In this document: piece after piece, positions 1 through 8,293 of the stretch | Layout: each line of letters starts with the position of its first letter | Position numbering within the stretch: position 1 is the stretch's first letter | The notes under the pieces: model-generated | The model's input: only the letters and a program-made list of their open reading frames with translations | The model's database searches: none | Told to the model about the DNA's origin: nothing | Program-made: the position numbers and the translations under genes | From: Enterococcus lemanii | GTDB taxonomy: Bacteria > Bacillota > Bacilli > Lactobacillales > Enterococcaceae | Length of the DNA stretch: 41,896 bases | Reading direction: 5' to 3' | Assembly: GCF_016909125.1 (NCBI RefSeq) | Contig: NZ_JAFBFD010000030.1 | Location: 1-41,896, forward strand

Positions 1-22
1 TAAAAAGCCAAAATTAAATAAC

Positions 23-49
23 AAAAAAAGAAGAACCTGAGTCCTTCTT
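23..49 (-). terminator. Rho-independent terminator near the left edge
   Basis: On the minus strand a short AAGAAG...CTTCTT stem is followed by a run of seven T. It lies about 100 bases beyond the rpmE2 terminator, so it either backs that one up or ends a separate short transcript. No gene is visible between the two. Confidence 0.5.
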
Positions 50-111
50 AATTATACGGATATTGCTAAACAACACTATTTGACAAAGAGCCCTTTATTT
101 TCTTATTTAGT

Positions 112-142
112 GCATTCAAAGGGCATTCAAAACGTATTCAAA
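112..142. repeat. Three 9-bp direct repeats phased at 11 bp
   Basis: GCATTCAAA starts at 112 and again at 123, and GTATTCAAA starts at 134, giving an exact 11-bp period, about one helical turn. Such phased repeats are typical of protein-binding iterons, for example arm-type sites of tyrosine integrases. A function here is inference only. Confidence 0.6.
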
Positions 143-182
143 CACAAAAAAAGAGCCTTCCCCCGAAAAGGAAAGCCCTCAT
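143..182 (-). terminator. rpmE2 terminator
   Basis: On the minus strand a GC-rich stem (GAG..CTTTCC paired with GGAAGGCTC, loop containing TTTTCGG) is followed by seven T. It lies about 40 bases after the rpmE2 stop codon. Confidence 0.75.
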
Positions 183-204
183 AAACGTTGATACACCAAC
201 GTTT
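183..204. repeat. 8-6-8 perfect inverted repeat behind rpmE2
   Basis: AAACGTTG and CAACGTTT flank a six-base spacer (ATACAC). It lies between the rpmE2 stop and its terminator. It could be a 3'-UTR hairpin or, given the nearby phased direct repeats, a tyrosine-recombinase core site. Confidence 0.55.
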
Positions 205-217
205 GTTAAGTCTAAAA

Positions 218-481
218 TTATTCTGCAGCGTTTTCGTCTTTGAGACCGTATTTTTTGTTGAAACGGTCCACGCGTCCGTCTGCTTGTGTGAATTTTTGAC
301 GACCAGTGTAGAATGGGTGTGAATCTGAAGTAACCTCAACACGGATTACTGGGTAAGTGTTGCCATCTTCCCATTCGATTGTTTCTTGTGTTTTCTTTGT
401 TGAACCTGACAAGAATTTGAAGCCTGTTGTTGAGTCTAAGAAAACTACTGGATGGTATTCTGGATGAATATTTGGTTTCAT
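218..481 (-). CDS. rpmE2: 50S ribosomal protein L31, type B
   Basis: 87 residues, the usual length for zinc-free L31. The protein starts [14 protein letters not shown] and has [20 protein letters not shown] and [13 protein letters not shown], all diagnostic of the family. The CxxC zinc motif of the A-type protein is absent, so it should serve in the large ribosomal subunit without zinc. The ATG at 481 follows a GGAGAG ribosome binding site. The gene is last in a murA-rho-rpmE2 string but also has its own promoter directly after the rho stop codon and a small hairpin just upstream of its ribosome binding site. Confidence 0.97.
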   Translation of the reverse strand: MKPNIHPEYHPVVFLDSTTGFKFLSGSTKKTQETIEWEDGNTYPVIRVEVTSDSHPFYTGRQKFTQADGRVDRFNKKYGLKDENAAE

Positions 482-491
482 GCTAATTTCT

Positions 492-577
492 CTCCTTTGC
501 CCTGATTCATTTGCTGAACCAGAGTTAATATCGTTTTACAACATGAACATCTTAACACGTTTCTTTTTTAGATGCAA
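492..577 (-). promoter_or_regulatory. rpmE2 promoter and structured leader
   Basis: On the minus strand a TTGCAT -35 box (572-577), a 17-base spacer and a TAAGAT -10 box (549-554) lie immediately after the rho stop codon. Downstream, CTGGTTC and GAATCAG form a hairpin that ends just before the GGAGAG ribosome binding site. This placement fits the leaders of Firmicute L31 genes, in which L31 is thought to control its own synthesis; that identification is inference. Confidence 0.6.
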
Positions 578-1873
578 TTATCTTTTGTTAATTCGCTTTG
601 TTATTTTTCCACCAAAGGAAACATCTTGAAAAGCAGTTAAAAATTCTTGGTTGTTTTTTGTTTTTTTCATTAATTGAATGAACTGATCCGTAAAGTCTAA
701 AGAATCACCCACCATATTATTGCGTAAACGCCAAGTTTCCTCAAGTTGTTCAGCACTCATTAATAGTTCTTCTTTACGTGTGCCTGATTTTTTCAAGTCA
801 ATCGCTGGGAAGATGCGGCGCTCTGCTAGTTGTCGAGACAATTGCAGTTCCATATTCCCTGTTCCTTTAAACTCTTCATAAATCATGTCATCCATTCGGC
901 TACCGGTTTCGACCAAAGCCGTCGCTAAAATCGTTAAGCTGCCACCCTCTTCAATATTGCGAGCAGCACCAAAGAATTTTTTGGGTTTGTATAAAGCCGC
1001 TGGATCAATCCCACCACTCAATGTCCGGCCACTTGGCGGAACAACTAAGTTATAAGCACGAGCCAAACGGGTAATACTGTCCATCAAAATCACGACGTCA
1101 CGTTTATCTTCAACCAGGCGCATCGCTCGTTCTAAAACCAGTTCGGCCACGCGTGTATGATTGCTTGGTTGTAAATCAAAGGTCGAAGAAACAACGTCAC
1201 CTTTAACACTTCGTTCTAGGTCGGTCACTTCTTCTGGACGTTCATCAATTAACAAGACAATTAGTTCGACTTCTGGATGATTTTCAGTAATTCCGTTGGC
1301 AATTTCTTTTAAAATACTCGTTTTACCTGCTTTAGGCGGCGCGACAATTAAGCCGCGTTGCCCAAAACCAATTGGTGAAAACAAATCGATCATTCGTGTT
1401 GATAAGCGGCCAGTTGTGGTTTCTAATTGAATTCGACGATTCGGGTAAAGTGGGGTTAAGGCTGGAAAGTGAGGACGCTCTTTGGCTTCTTCCGGGTCTT
1501 TTCCATTGACGCTTTCAACATGCATTAAGCCATAATAACGTTCGGACTCTTTAGGTGGGCGAGCTTTTCCGGCCACCTTATCACCATTACGTAAACTAAA
1601 ACGACGAATTTGCGAAGATGAAATATAAATATCTTCTGCACTCGGGCCATAGTTGATTGGACGTAAAAAGCCATAACCTTCTTGACCAACAATATCTAAT
1701 ATTCCTTCCATATAGAAGAAACCTTGTTTTTCAGCTTGTGCGCGAATGACTGCTAACGATAGCTCTTTTTTATTCATTTGACTGTAATAAGGAATTTTAA
1801 AATCCTTAGCATAAGTATAGATTTCTTTTAAAGTCTTGTGCTCTAGTTCGGCCATTGTTAAATAGTCTCTCAT
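578..1873 (-). CDS. rho: Transcription termination factor Rho
   Basis: 431 residues from the ATG at 1873. A hexameric RNA helicase that terminates transcription. Order: N-terminal Rho_N helix bundle ([16 protein letters not shown]), cold-shock RNA-binding fold ([16 protein letters not shown]...[12 protein letters not shown]), then a RecA-like ATPase with Walker A (APPKAGKTS), a Walker B stretch ending in [11 protein letters not shown], and the Q-loop/R-loop region ([22 protein letters not shown]). The ATG at 1873 is preferred because GAGGAG lies seven bases upstream; reading on to a TTG at 1888 would overlap the murA end. Tight spacing to murA suggests cotranscription. Confidence 0.97.
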   Translation of the reverse strand: MRDYLTMAELEHKTLKEIYTYAKDFKIPYYSQMNKKELSLAVIRAQAEKQGFFYMEGILDIVGQEGYGFLRPINYGPSAEDIYISSSQIRRFSLRNGDKVAGKARPPKESERYYGLMHVESVNGKDPEEAKERPHFPALTPLYPNRRIQLETTTGRLSTRMIDLFSPIGFGQRGLIVAPPKAGKTSILKEIANGITENHPEVELIVLLIDERPEEVTDLERSVKGDVVSSTFDLQPSNHTRVAELVLERAMRLVEDKRDVVILMDSITRLARAYNLVVPPSGRTLSGGIDPAALYKPKKFFGAARNIEEGGSLTILATALVETGSRMDDMIYEEFKGTGNMELQLSRQLAERRIFPAIDLKKSGTRKEELLMSAEQLEETWRLRNNMVGDSLDFTDQFIQLMKKTKNNQEFLTAFQDVSFGGKITKRINKR

Positions 1874-1877
1874 TGCA

Positions 1878-3137
1878 TTACTCCTCAATCATTTGGATAT
1901 CTGCTCCCATAGCAGAAAGTTTTTCAATAATATTGTCGTAACCTCTTAAAATGTGATCGACTTGACTAATCTTTGTTGTTCCGGTTGCCATTAATCCAGC
2001 AATGACTAGACAGGCCCCAGCTCGTAAATCAGACGCGGCCACTTCTACACCAGATAACTGCGGGCTTTCTTGAATAATCATCATATTGCCTTCAATGCTT
2101 GCTTTTGCCCCTAAACGGACCAGTTCTGGAATATGATTGACCCGTTTAGGATAAATCGTATCGACCACTTCTGAAGTCCCTTTGGCTTTTAGTAAAAGCG
2201 GGGTTAATGGTTGTTGTAGGTCAGTTGCCAGCCCTGGATAAGGGAATGTTTTCACCGAAATAGCTTTTAGGTCTTTGGCTGGATGGACAAAAATACTATC
2301 CTCACCAATCTCCATTTCAACGCCCATTTCTTCTAGTTTTGAAAGGAAGCTATCAAGATGTTCATGAATCACATTTTTAACCAAAACGCCATTTCCAACT
2401 GCAGCGGCTAATGCCAAGTACGTACCGGCTTCAATGCGATCAGGAATAATCGTATGGCGACAACCGTGTAATTGTTCAACGCCATCGATACGAATTTCGT
2501 TGGTTCCTGCGCCACGAATTTTTGCGCCCATATTATTTAATAAAGTCGCCACATCGATAATTTCAGGTTCGCGAGCCGCGTTTTCGATAATCGTTCGACC
2601 TTTTGCACGAACGGCTGCCAAAATAACGTTAATTGTTGCTCCAATTGAAACCATATCCATAAAAATACGGGTACCTTTTAAGCCTTCTTCAGGACTGCGT
2701 AAATACATCGCGCCATGCTCATTCGTTACTTGAACGCCCAAAGCTTCAAAGCCTTTAATATGCAAGTTGATGGGTCTTGGACCTAAATTACAGCCTCCAG
2801 GTAACCCAACCACTCCTTCACCAAACTTACCAAGCAAGGCGCCCATAAAATAATAAGAAGCACGCAAACTATTAATTTTCCCAGTCGGCATTGGAATGGA
2901 GACAATTTCTGTTGGATCAATGATTAATGTATTATTTTTAAAAGTTGATTTTACGCCCATAATGGCTAAAATTTCAAGTAAAGAATGGACATCCTGAATA
3001 TCAGGGACGCCTTCTAATGTAACTGGCGAGTCAGCTAAAATGGCAGCAGGGATTAACGCAACGACACTATTTTTAGCCCCACTAATAGTTACTTCACCTG
3101 TTAAGGGTTTATTTCCTTGAATCATTAATTTTTTCAT
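1878..3137 (-). CDS. murA: UDP-N-acetylglucosamine 1-carboxyvinyltransferase (second MurA, MurZ type)
   Basis: 419 residues. Transfers enolpyruvate from PEP to UDP-GlcNAc, the first committed step of peptidoglycan synthesis in the cytosol. Conserved Lys22-Asn23 (GAKNS) and the catalytic loop [16 protein letters not shown] with Cys116, the residue alkylated by fosfomycin, are visible. Low-GC Gram-positives usually carry two copies; a position just before rho and rpmE2 is typical of the second one (murZ/murAB). The ATG at 3137 follows TAGGTG. The gene ends five bases before the rho start. Confidence 0.95.
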   Translation of the reverse strand: MKKLMIQGNKPLTGEVTISGAKNSVVALIPAAILADSPVTLEGVPDIQDVHSLLEILAIMGVKSTFKNNTLIIDPTEIVSIPMPTGKINSLRASYYFMGALLGKFGEGVVGLPGGCNLGPRPINLHIKGFEALGVQVTNEHGAMYLRSPEEGLKGTRIFMDMVSIGATINVILAAVRAKGRTIIENAAREPEIIDVATLLNNMGAKIRGAGTNEIRIDGVEQLHGCRHTIIPDRIEAGTYLALAAAVGNGVLVKNVIHEHLDSFLSKLEEMGVEMEIGEDSIFVHPAKDLKAISVKTFPYPGLATDLQQPLTPLLLKAKGTSEVVDTIYPKRVNHIPELVRLGAKASIEGNMMIIQESPQLSGVEVAASDLRAGACLVIAGLMATGTTKISQVDHILRGYDNIIEKLSAMGADIQMIEE

Positions 3138-3205
3138 TTAAATTTCACCTATTTAATTATAATTATTTTCAGATACCCTTAATACTAACATAGTTTAGCC
3201 GATTT

Positions 3206-3244
3206 AAAAAGGCGCCTTTCATTACAAATGAAAGGCGCCTTTTA
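3206..3244 (-). terminator. fba terminator (bidirectional hairpin)
   Basis: A perfect GGCGCCTTTCATT / AATGAAAGGCGCC stem has A-runs on one side and T-runs on the other, so it can stop transcription in either direction. It lies just after the fba stop and separates fba from murA. Confidence 0.85.
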
Positions 3245-3258
3245 TAATTTGATTAAAA

Positions 3259-4128
3259 TTAAGCTTTATTTGCTGAACCAAAGATTTCGATATGCTCTTC
3301 TGCATCTTTGATAATCGCTGCTTTACCAGGAGCTAATAATTTACGAGGGTCAAAACCTTTACCTTCTAAATCTTTACCAGCTTCGATATATTCACGAGTT
3401 GCTTTGGCAAATGATACTTGGAATTCAGTGTTTACGTTTACTTTAGAAACACCCATTGAGATTGCTTTTTGGATTTGCTCAGTTGGAATACCTGAACCAC
3501 CATGTAATACTAATGGCACTTCTTGGCCAACCGCATCCGCAATTGCTTGTAAGTGATCAAAAGCTAAACCAGTCCAGTTTGCAGGATATGCACCATGGAT
3601 ATTACCAATTCCACAAGCTAGGAAGTCAATTCCTGTGTTAACCATTTGAACACATTCGTCGATATCAGCTAATTCACCTGAACCAATGATTCCGTCTTCT
3701 TCTCCACCGATTGAACCAACTTCACATTCAACAGAAACACCTTTTGCATGTGCTTTTTCAACAACGTCTTTTGCTAATTTTAAGTTTTCTTCAAATGGTA
3801 AGTGAGATCCGTCAAACATTACAGATGTGTAACCAACTTCAATACACTCTAAAGCGTCTTTGTACTCACCATGGTCTAAATGAATTGCTACAGGAACAGT
3901 AATGTTCATTGATTCCATTAAGTCTTTCACCATGTTTACAACTAATTTGTATCCACCCATGTATTTTGCTGCACCCATTGAAGTTTGGATCATTACTGGC
4001 GCTTGTTTTGCTTGAGCTGCTGCTAAAATTGCTTGCGTCCACTCTAAGTTGTTTGTGTTGTAAGCTCCAATTGCGTAGCCGCCTTCACGTGCTGCTTTTA
4101 ACATTTCAGTTGCTGATACTAATGGCAT
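3259..4128 (-). CDS. fba: Class II fructose-1,6-bisphosphate aldolase
   Basis: 289 residues from the ATG at 4128. Cleaves fructose-1,6-bisphosphate to dihydroxyacetone phosphate and glyceraldehyde-3-phosphate in glycolysis. Zinc and active-site motifs are present: AIHLDHG, CEVGSIGGEEDG, GIGNIHGAYP and LVLHGGSG, in a TIM barrel of the usual length. The ATG at 4128 is chosen because AGGAGG lies eight bases upstream; another ATG at 4134 is only two bases from that site. Flanked by its own promoter and a strong terminator, so probably monocistronic. Confidence 0.97.
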   Translation of the reverse strand: MPLVSATEMLKAAREGGYAIGAYNTNNLEWTQAILAAAQAKQAPVMIQTSMGAAKYMGGYKLVVNMVKDLMESMNITVPVAIHLDHGEYKDALECIEVGYTSVMFDGSHLPFEENLKLAKDVVEKAHAKGVSVECEVGSIGGEEDGIIGSGELADIDECVQMVNTGIDFLACGIGNIHGAYPANWTGLAFDHLQAIADAVGQEVPLVLHGGSGIPTEQIQKAISMGVSKVNVNTEFQVSFAKATREYIEAGKDLEGKGFDPRKLLAPGKAAIIKDAEEHIEIFGSANKA

Positions 4129-4196
4129 AATCATTTCCTCCTAGTTTTTGGCTAAACTTTATTTGTCAAGAATTCTGATTCTCAACCAACAAACCT

Positions 4197-4205
4197 ATTT
4201 TAGCA
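4197..4205 (-). promoter_or_regulatory. Candidate extended -10 promoter of fba
   Basis: TGCTAAAAT on the minus strand matches an extended -10 (TGnTAAAAT). The -35 region is poor. It lies about 60 bases before the fba ribosome binding site. Confidence 0.4.
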
Positions 4206-4313
4206 AAGTTTTCACTTTTTTGCTAGTCTTCCGGTGAAAATTACTATTTTTTTCATTAAAAACTGGCAACGTCAATGATTATAAAAGTAAGTTTTCAGAA
4301 AACAACCGATTAA

Positions 4314-5654
4314 TTAATACAACTCTAGGTATTGCTCTCTCTCCCATTCAGAAACCGTTTGACGATACGCAGCCCATTCCATTCGTTTTGCCTCGTTGAA
4401 GTTCCCATAAATATGTTGCCCTAGTGCATTAATCATAACAGGGTCTTTCCGCAATGCTTTAATCGCATTATGGATAGTTGATGGCAAATCGTAAATTTGT
4501 GCAGCTTCTCTTTCTTCTTCTGTCATCACATAGATATTACGATCAACGGCAGGTGGCGGTGTCAATTCGCGACGGATACCATCTAACCCTGCTTCAAGCA
4601 AAACAGCCATCGCTAAATAAGGGTTCGCCGTTGGATCAACTGAACGTAACTCTAAACGCGTTGACAAGCCACGTGCTTCTGGAATACGAATCAGTGGTGA
4701 GCGGTTGTGTCCAGACCACGCCACGTATACCGGCGCTTCAAAACCTGGAACAAGGCGTTTATAAGAGTTAACCGTTGGATTACAAACAGCGGTAAATGCC
4801 CGTGCATGCTCTAACAAACCAGCCATAAAGTGGTATGCCGTTTGGCTAAGTTGCATTTCGCCAGTTTCATCATAAAAGACATTTTCTTTGCCTTTAAATA
4901 AAGACATATTACAGTGCATACCTGAACCAGCAATCCCATAAAGTGGTTTAGCCATAAAAGTTGCATGTAAGCCATGTTTACGAGCAATTGTTTTTACGAC
5001 CAGTTTGAATGTTTGAATATTGTCACAAGCTTCAACGACATCCGCATATTTAAAGTCGATTTCGTGTTGTCCCGGAGCGGTTTCGTGATGAGAAGCTTCA
5101 ACTTCAAAGCCCATTTTTTCCAATTCTAACACAATATCTCTTCGACAGTTTTCGCCCATGTCCGTTGGTGAAAAATCAAAGTAGCCACCTTTATCATTTA
5201 AATCGGTGGTAATTTCACCATCTTCATCTAGTTTGAATAAGAAAAATTCAGGTTCTGGCCCTAAGTTAAAAGAGGTATAGCCCATTTTTTCCATATTACG
5301 TAGATTTCGTTTTAAATTTCCACGAGGATCACCCGCAAATGGGGTACCATCCGGATTATAAATATCACAAATCAAGCGAGCCACTTTCCCATGCTCACTT
5401 TCCCAAGGGAAAATTAACCAAGTAGAGACATCTGGGTACAGATACATGTCGCTTTCTTCAATCCGAACAAAGCCTTCAATTGAAGAACCATCAAACATCA
5501 TTTTATTATCCAACACTTTATCCAGTTGGCTAATCGGTACTTCGACGTTTTTAATTGTTCCCATAATATCAGTGAACATTAAGCGTAAAAAGCGTACATT
5601 TTCTTCTTTAGCATTTTGTTTAATTTCAGCAGCTGTAAAGTCTACTCTTGGCAT
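4314..5654 (-). CDS. glnA: Glutamine synthetase, type I
   Basis: 446 residues from the ATG at 5654. Makes glutamine from glutamate, ammonia and ATP. Visible motifs: [10 protein letters not shown] near the N terminus, [10 protein letters not shown], the ATP/metal loop [52 protein letters not shown], and a C-terminal stretch in which the Bacillus-type enzyme senses glutamine. The length fits the non-adenylylated GSI-alpha class. AGGTGG lies eight bases before ATG 5654; the GTG at 5666 overlaps that site. glnR lies upstream, 30 bases away, in the classical glnRA operon. Confidence 0.96.
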   Translation of the reverse strand: MPRVDFTAAEIKQNAKEENVRFLRLMFTDIMGTIKNVEVPISQLDKVLDNKMMFDGSSIEGFVRIEESDMYLYPDVSTWLIFPWESEHGKVARLICDIYNPDGTPFAGDPRGNLKRNLRNMEKMGYTSFNLGPEPEFFLFKLDEDGEITTDLNDKGGYFDFSPTDMGENCRRDIVLELEKMGFEVEASHHETAPGQHEIDFKYADVVEACDNIQTFKLVVKTIARKHGLHATFMAKPLYGIAGSGMHCNMSLFKGKENVFYDETGEMQLSQTAYHFMAGLLEHARAFTAVCNPTVNSYKRLVPGFEAPVYVAWSGHNRSPLIRIPEARGLSTRLELRSVDPTANPYLAMAVLLEAGLDGIRRELTPPPAVDRNIYVMTEEEREAAQIYDLPSTIHNAIKALRKDPVMINALGQHIYGNFNEAKRMEWAAYRQTVSEWEREQYLELY

Positions 5655-5684
5655 AAATTTTTCCACCTTTTTGGTTTTAGATTT

Positions 5685-6059
5685 TTAAATTCTTGGATTT
5701 TTTTGAAAAGGATTACTTTGAGATAATCCTCCTTGTGATAAAATCTCATCGTAAAAAATACGACGAACATCTTTATCGGTTAACGGTTGTTTCGTTTTTA
5801 TTTCTTTTTCTTCTTGTTTCATACGATAAAGACGTTTAATCCCAGCCATATTTAAGCCTTCGGAAAGATAATCTTTTATTTCCAGTAATACATCAATATC
5901 ATTTAATGAATACATTCTTCGATTCCCTTCACTGCGTTCTGGATAAATCAATTCTTGTTCTTCATAATAACGAATTTGACGAGCCGTTAAATCCGTTAAC
6001 TTCATGACAGTACCAATTGGAAATACAGACATGGAACGCCGTAATTCTTTTTCTTGCAT
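5685..6059 (-). CDS. glnR: Glutamine synthetase repressor GlnR (MerR family)
   Basis: 124 residues from the ATG at 6059. The N-terminal winged helix-turn-helix reads SMSVFPIGTVMKLTDLTARQIRYYEEQ, typical of GlnR, followed by a short helix and a flexible C-terminal tail (KDVRRIFYDEILSQGGLSQ...NPFQ) through which feedback-inhibited glutamine synthetase activates the repressor in Bacillus. GGAGGG precedes ATG 6059; an ATG at 6080 would overlap that site. A GlnR operator and a near-consensus promoter lie directly upstream, so the operon should repress itself under nitrogen excess. Confidence 0.95.
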   Translation of the reverse strand: MQEKELRRSMSVFPIGTVMKLTDLTARQIRYYEEQELIYPERSEGNRRMYSLNDIDVLLEIKDYLSEGLNMAGIKRLYRMKQEEKEIKTKQPLTDKDVRRIFYDEILSQGGLSQSNPFQKNPRI

Positions 6060-6110
6060 GAAACGTACGCCCTCCTTCATCGATGCTCTTTCTTAATTAA
6101 ATCTAATGAA

Positions 6111-6139
6111 AATATAGCAAGCCTTTTTTTAGTTGTCAA
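6111..6139 (-). promoter_or_regulatory. glnRA promoter
   Basis: Minus strand: TTGACA (6134-6139), a 17-base spacer and TATATT (6111-6116), a near-perfect vegetative promoter about 50 bases before the glnR start. Confidence 0.85.
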
Positions 6140-6146
6140 CTGTTTA

Positions 6147-6163
6147 TGTCACAAAATCTAACA
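6147..6163. promoter_or_regulatory. GlnR operator
   Basis: TGTCA-N7-TAACA matches the GlnR/TnrA consensus TGTNA-N7-TNACA at every fixed position. It lies seven bases upstream of the -35 box of the glnRA promoter, as the upstream operator does in Bacillus subtilis. Confidence 0.85.
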
Positions 6164-6261
6164 TGATTTTTACGAACGTTCAGTTTTTACAACTTTTTTT
6201 GGTAAATAATGTCTACTGAATAATTGCCAAATATTCATAACGTGACCAATTTAATTTGTAA

Positions 6262-6482
6262 GCGCCACTCACCTACGAGAATGCATTGGCTTTTGGGTCC
6301 GTGATGACGCAGCCGTTCGAACGTTAGTGAGTTACGGATGCGGGACAAGGTTGAGCGTTAGCGAAACGTTGTTCATTGCCCGTAGTCTCTCAGCTTTCGA
6401 GCTTCAAACGGAGAGCTAGTTGCTAAAGCACCAAGCTTCCGTAATTCACATCGAATCTTTTGACACGGCTCCGGCGCCAATG
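6262..6482. ncRNA. Candidate structured RNA or structured intergenic repeat
   Basis: A roughly 220-base island, visibly richer in GC than its surroundings, in which nearly every part can pair. CATTGGC (6284-6290) pairs with GCCAATG (6476-6482) to close the unit. TCCGT/ACGGA (6298-6302, 6334-6338) encloses CGTTCGAACG, and CTCTC/GAGAG encloses AGCT-TTCG-AGCT. No frame is open through it, and I recognise no Rfam family. It may be a noncoding RNA or a copy of a mobile structured repeat; strand is unknown. Confidence 0.45.
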
Positions 6483-6616
6483 ATTCTCTTCGGTTCGCAA
6501 ATCTGAATGAACCGAGCAATAGATGCATAAACATCTTTATTTAATAAAAGAATATGAATCAATTTATTTTAAAAATAATGAATGACCAGTATCCATTAAC
6601 AAATAGGATGATTTCG

Positions 6617-6846
6617 TCAAATAATGGTTCGCAAATAAGGATTTTCTTGAATTTGCATAACGATTTCTTATTCATTGAAGCCATATTCTTTTTGAATTAG
6701 TAAAGCACCCAAAGTCATTATAAAAGTTGCACAACATTGCCTTTTTTATTAAGTAGTTTTTTAGCTCTGACTAGCCGATTTTTTAATCCAAGAGATTGAT
6801 CAAAATCTGCAAAAGTAAGTTGCGGGTGAACTTGTGGTTTATACAT
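6617..6846 (-). pseudogene. Decayed DDE transposase remnant (IS1182/IS5-like N terminus)
   Basis: An ATG at 6846 opens a 42-residue frame beginning MYKPQVHPQLTFADFDQSLG, then NRLVRAKK..LNKKGNV, then a stop at 6718. In another frame from 6718 the text continues MTLGALLIQKEYGFNE, a TAA stop (6668-6670), then EIVMQIQENPYLRTII and a TGA (6617-6619). This order (PQLTFADF, NRWV-like, KGNVA-like, LGALIIQ, QENPYL) is that of the N terminus of IS1182/IS5-type transposases, with an internal deletion, a frameshift and stops. The rest of the element is missing. Family placement is from recall of motifs. Confidence 0.65.
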
Positions 6847-6999
6847 TAGAAATCTTCAATATTGATAAAAGTGCACGATTTTCCGTGTTCTACTGTTAAA
6901 GTTATTGCACTTGTTATATAAAATATTGAGGTCAAATACTGATGTTTCAATGTTTTTCATTTATTCAGCAGGCATTAAATGCGGCCCGTTTGACAAGTA

Positions 7000-7047
7000 A
7001 AAAAAGAGGTAAAAACGAGCATGATGCTTGTTTCTACCTCTTTTTTT
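7000..7047 (-). terminator. hflX terminator
   Basis: AGAGGTA / TACCTCT with an inner AGC/GCT stem, then a T-run on the minus strand; it overlaps the hflX stop codon. Confidence 0.85.
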
Positions 7048-8293
7048 ATTCTAGTTCACTTTCCATTAGCCGAAGCGCAAAAGAACCAGCTTGGGCAAAT
7101 CCTTTGACCAAATAATTCTGCGTCTCCTCGTTAAACTCAGATGACAACATGAGTGTTTCTTTTTTCAAGCGATGCAATAAGTTCCCCTTCTCTTGGGTCA
7201 GAGTTAAAGTATAAGGTTGTAAAATTTCCATCAAATTCAGTTTAATGCCTTGGATTAATTGTTCTTTTCCACTTAAACTTTTTGATGAAACAAGGACACT
7301 AGGAAAAAGAGTTGGGACAAAGTGGCTTGGGTCAATCTTATCAGACTTATTGTAGACGGTTAAAATTGGTATTTTACTAAGATCTAACTCTTCAATCAGG
7401 CGCAAGACGGTCTCCTCTTGTTGTTGGCGACTTGGCGAACTTGCATCGACAATATGAAGTAACAAATCAACTTCGCGGCTTTCTTCTAAAGTTGAATGAA
7501 AGGCATTGACTAATTGAGTTGGCAAATCTTGAATAAAGCCAACGGTATCCGTGATGGTCACTTCAAAACCTTCTGGCATCCGCCATTTTTTAGTTAGCGG
7601 ATCTAAAGTGGCAAAAAGCTGGTCTTGTTCATAAGTTTGAGCTTGTGTTAAGATATTTAAAACCGTTGATTTACCAGCATTTGTGTAGCCGATTAAACCA
7701 ATTTGGAAAACTTGGTTATCTTGACGTTTTTGGCGTGTTCGATGACGATGAGCAGCCACTTCTTTTAGTTCGCGTTTAATGACGGTAATTTTGTCGCGGA
7801 TATAACGACGATCGGTTTCTAACTTTGTTTCCCCCGGTCCTCTTGTTCCAATTCCGCCACCTAAACGAGAAAGAGTCTTACCTTGTCCAATTAAACGAGG
7901 TAATAAATATTCTAATTGGGCGAGCTCTACTTGTAATTTCCCTTCTTTTGAGCGCGCACGCATCGCAAAGATGTCCAAAATCAATTGCACGCGATCAATT
8001 ACCGCCACTCCAAGCGCATCAGAAATAATTTGGCTTTGCCGCGGAGTCAACTCATGGTTAAAAATAACTAAATCTGCCTCGTGATTTTCAACAATGGTCT
8101 GTAACTCTTCAATTTTACCTTTACCAATAACGGTTTGGCGATCAATTTGTGGCCTTTTTTGAACTAGTGAAAAGACGACTTCTCCCATTGCTGTTTTTGT
8201 TAAACTCTTTAGTTCAATCATCGATTCTTCAAAATATTTATAATTATTCTCAGTCTCTACGCCCACTAAAACAACTTTTTCTTTTTTATCCAC
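7046..8293 (-). CDS. hflX: GTPase HflX
   Basis: 415 residues from a GTG at 8293. Ribosome-associated GTPase that splits stalled or heat-damaged 70S ribosomes. The N-terminal HflX domain ends in the family signature GGGIGTRGPGETKLETDRR, followed by a coiled linker and a G domain with G1 GYTNAGKS, G3 DTVGF and G4 NKSD. GAGGTGGG precedes the GTG. The start overlaps the miaA end by eight bases, so the two are translationally coupled, as is common in Firmicutes. A terminator overlaps the stop. Confidence 0.95.
   Translation of the reverse strand: MDKKEKVVLVGVETENNYKYFEESMIELKSLTKTAMGEVVFSLVQKRPQIDRQTVIGKGKIEELQTIVENHEADLVIFNHELTPRQSQIISDALGVAVIDRVQLILDIFAMRARSKEGKLQVELAQLEYLLPRLIGQGKTLSRLGGGIGTRGPGETKLETDRRYIRDKITVIKRELKEVAAHRHRTRQKRQDNQVFQIGLIGYTNAGKSTVLNILTQAQTYEQDQLFATLDPLTKKWRMPEGFEVTITDTVGFIQDLPTQLVNAFHSTLEESREVDLLLHIVDASSPSRQQQEETVLRLIEELDLSKIPILTVYNKSDKIDPSHFVPTLFPSVLVSSKSLSGKEQLIQGIKLNLMEILQPYTLTLTQEKGNLLHRLKKETLMLSSEFNEETQNYLVKGFAQAGSFALRLMESELE

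Larger units (their letters stand above)
6164..7000. other. Gene-free interval between glnR and hflX
   Basis: About 840 bases with no intact reading frame. It contains a GC-rich folded island (about 6262-6482), AT-rich spacer and a decayed transposase (about 6617-6846). The remainder, 6850-7000, holds only short inverted repeats (a GTGCA arm near 6913 and another near 6871) that I cannot assign. Confidence 0.7.

Noticed and set aside
127-342. 71-residue minus-strand frame over the rpmE2 end
   Set aside because: It overlaps rpmE2 in another frame and covers the terminator; its composition is not protein-like.
6262-6482. Second group II intron or tmRNA in the glnR-hflX gap
   Set aside because: No GTGYG start, no domain V motif and no tRNA-like ends were found.
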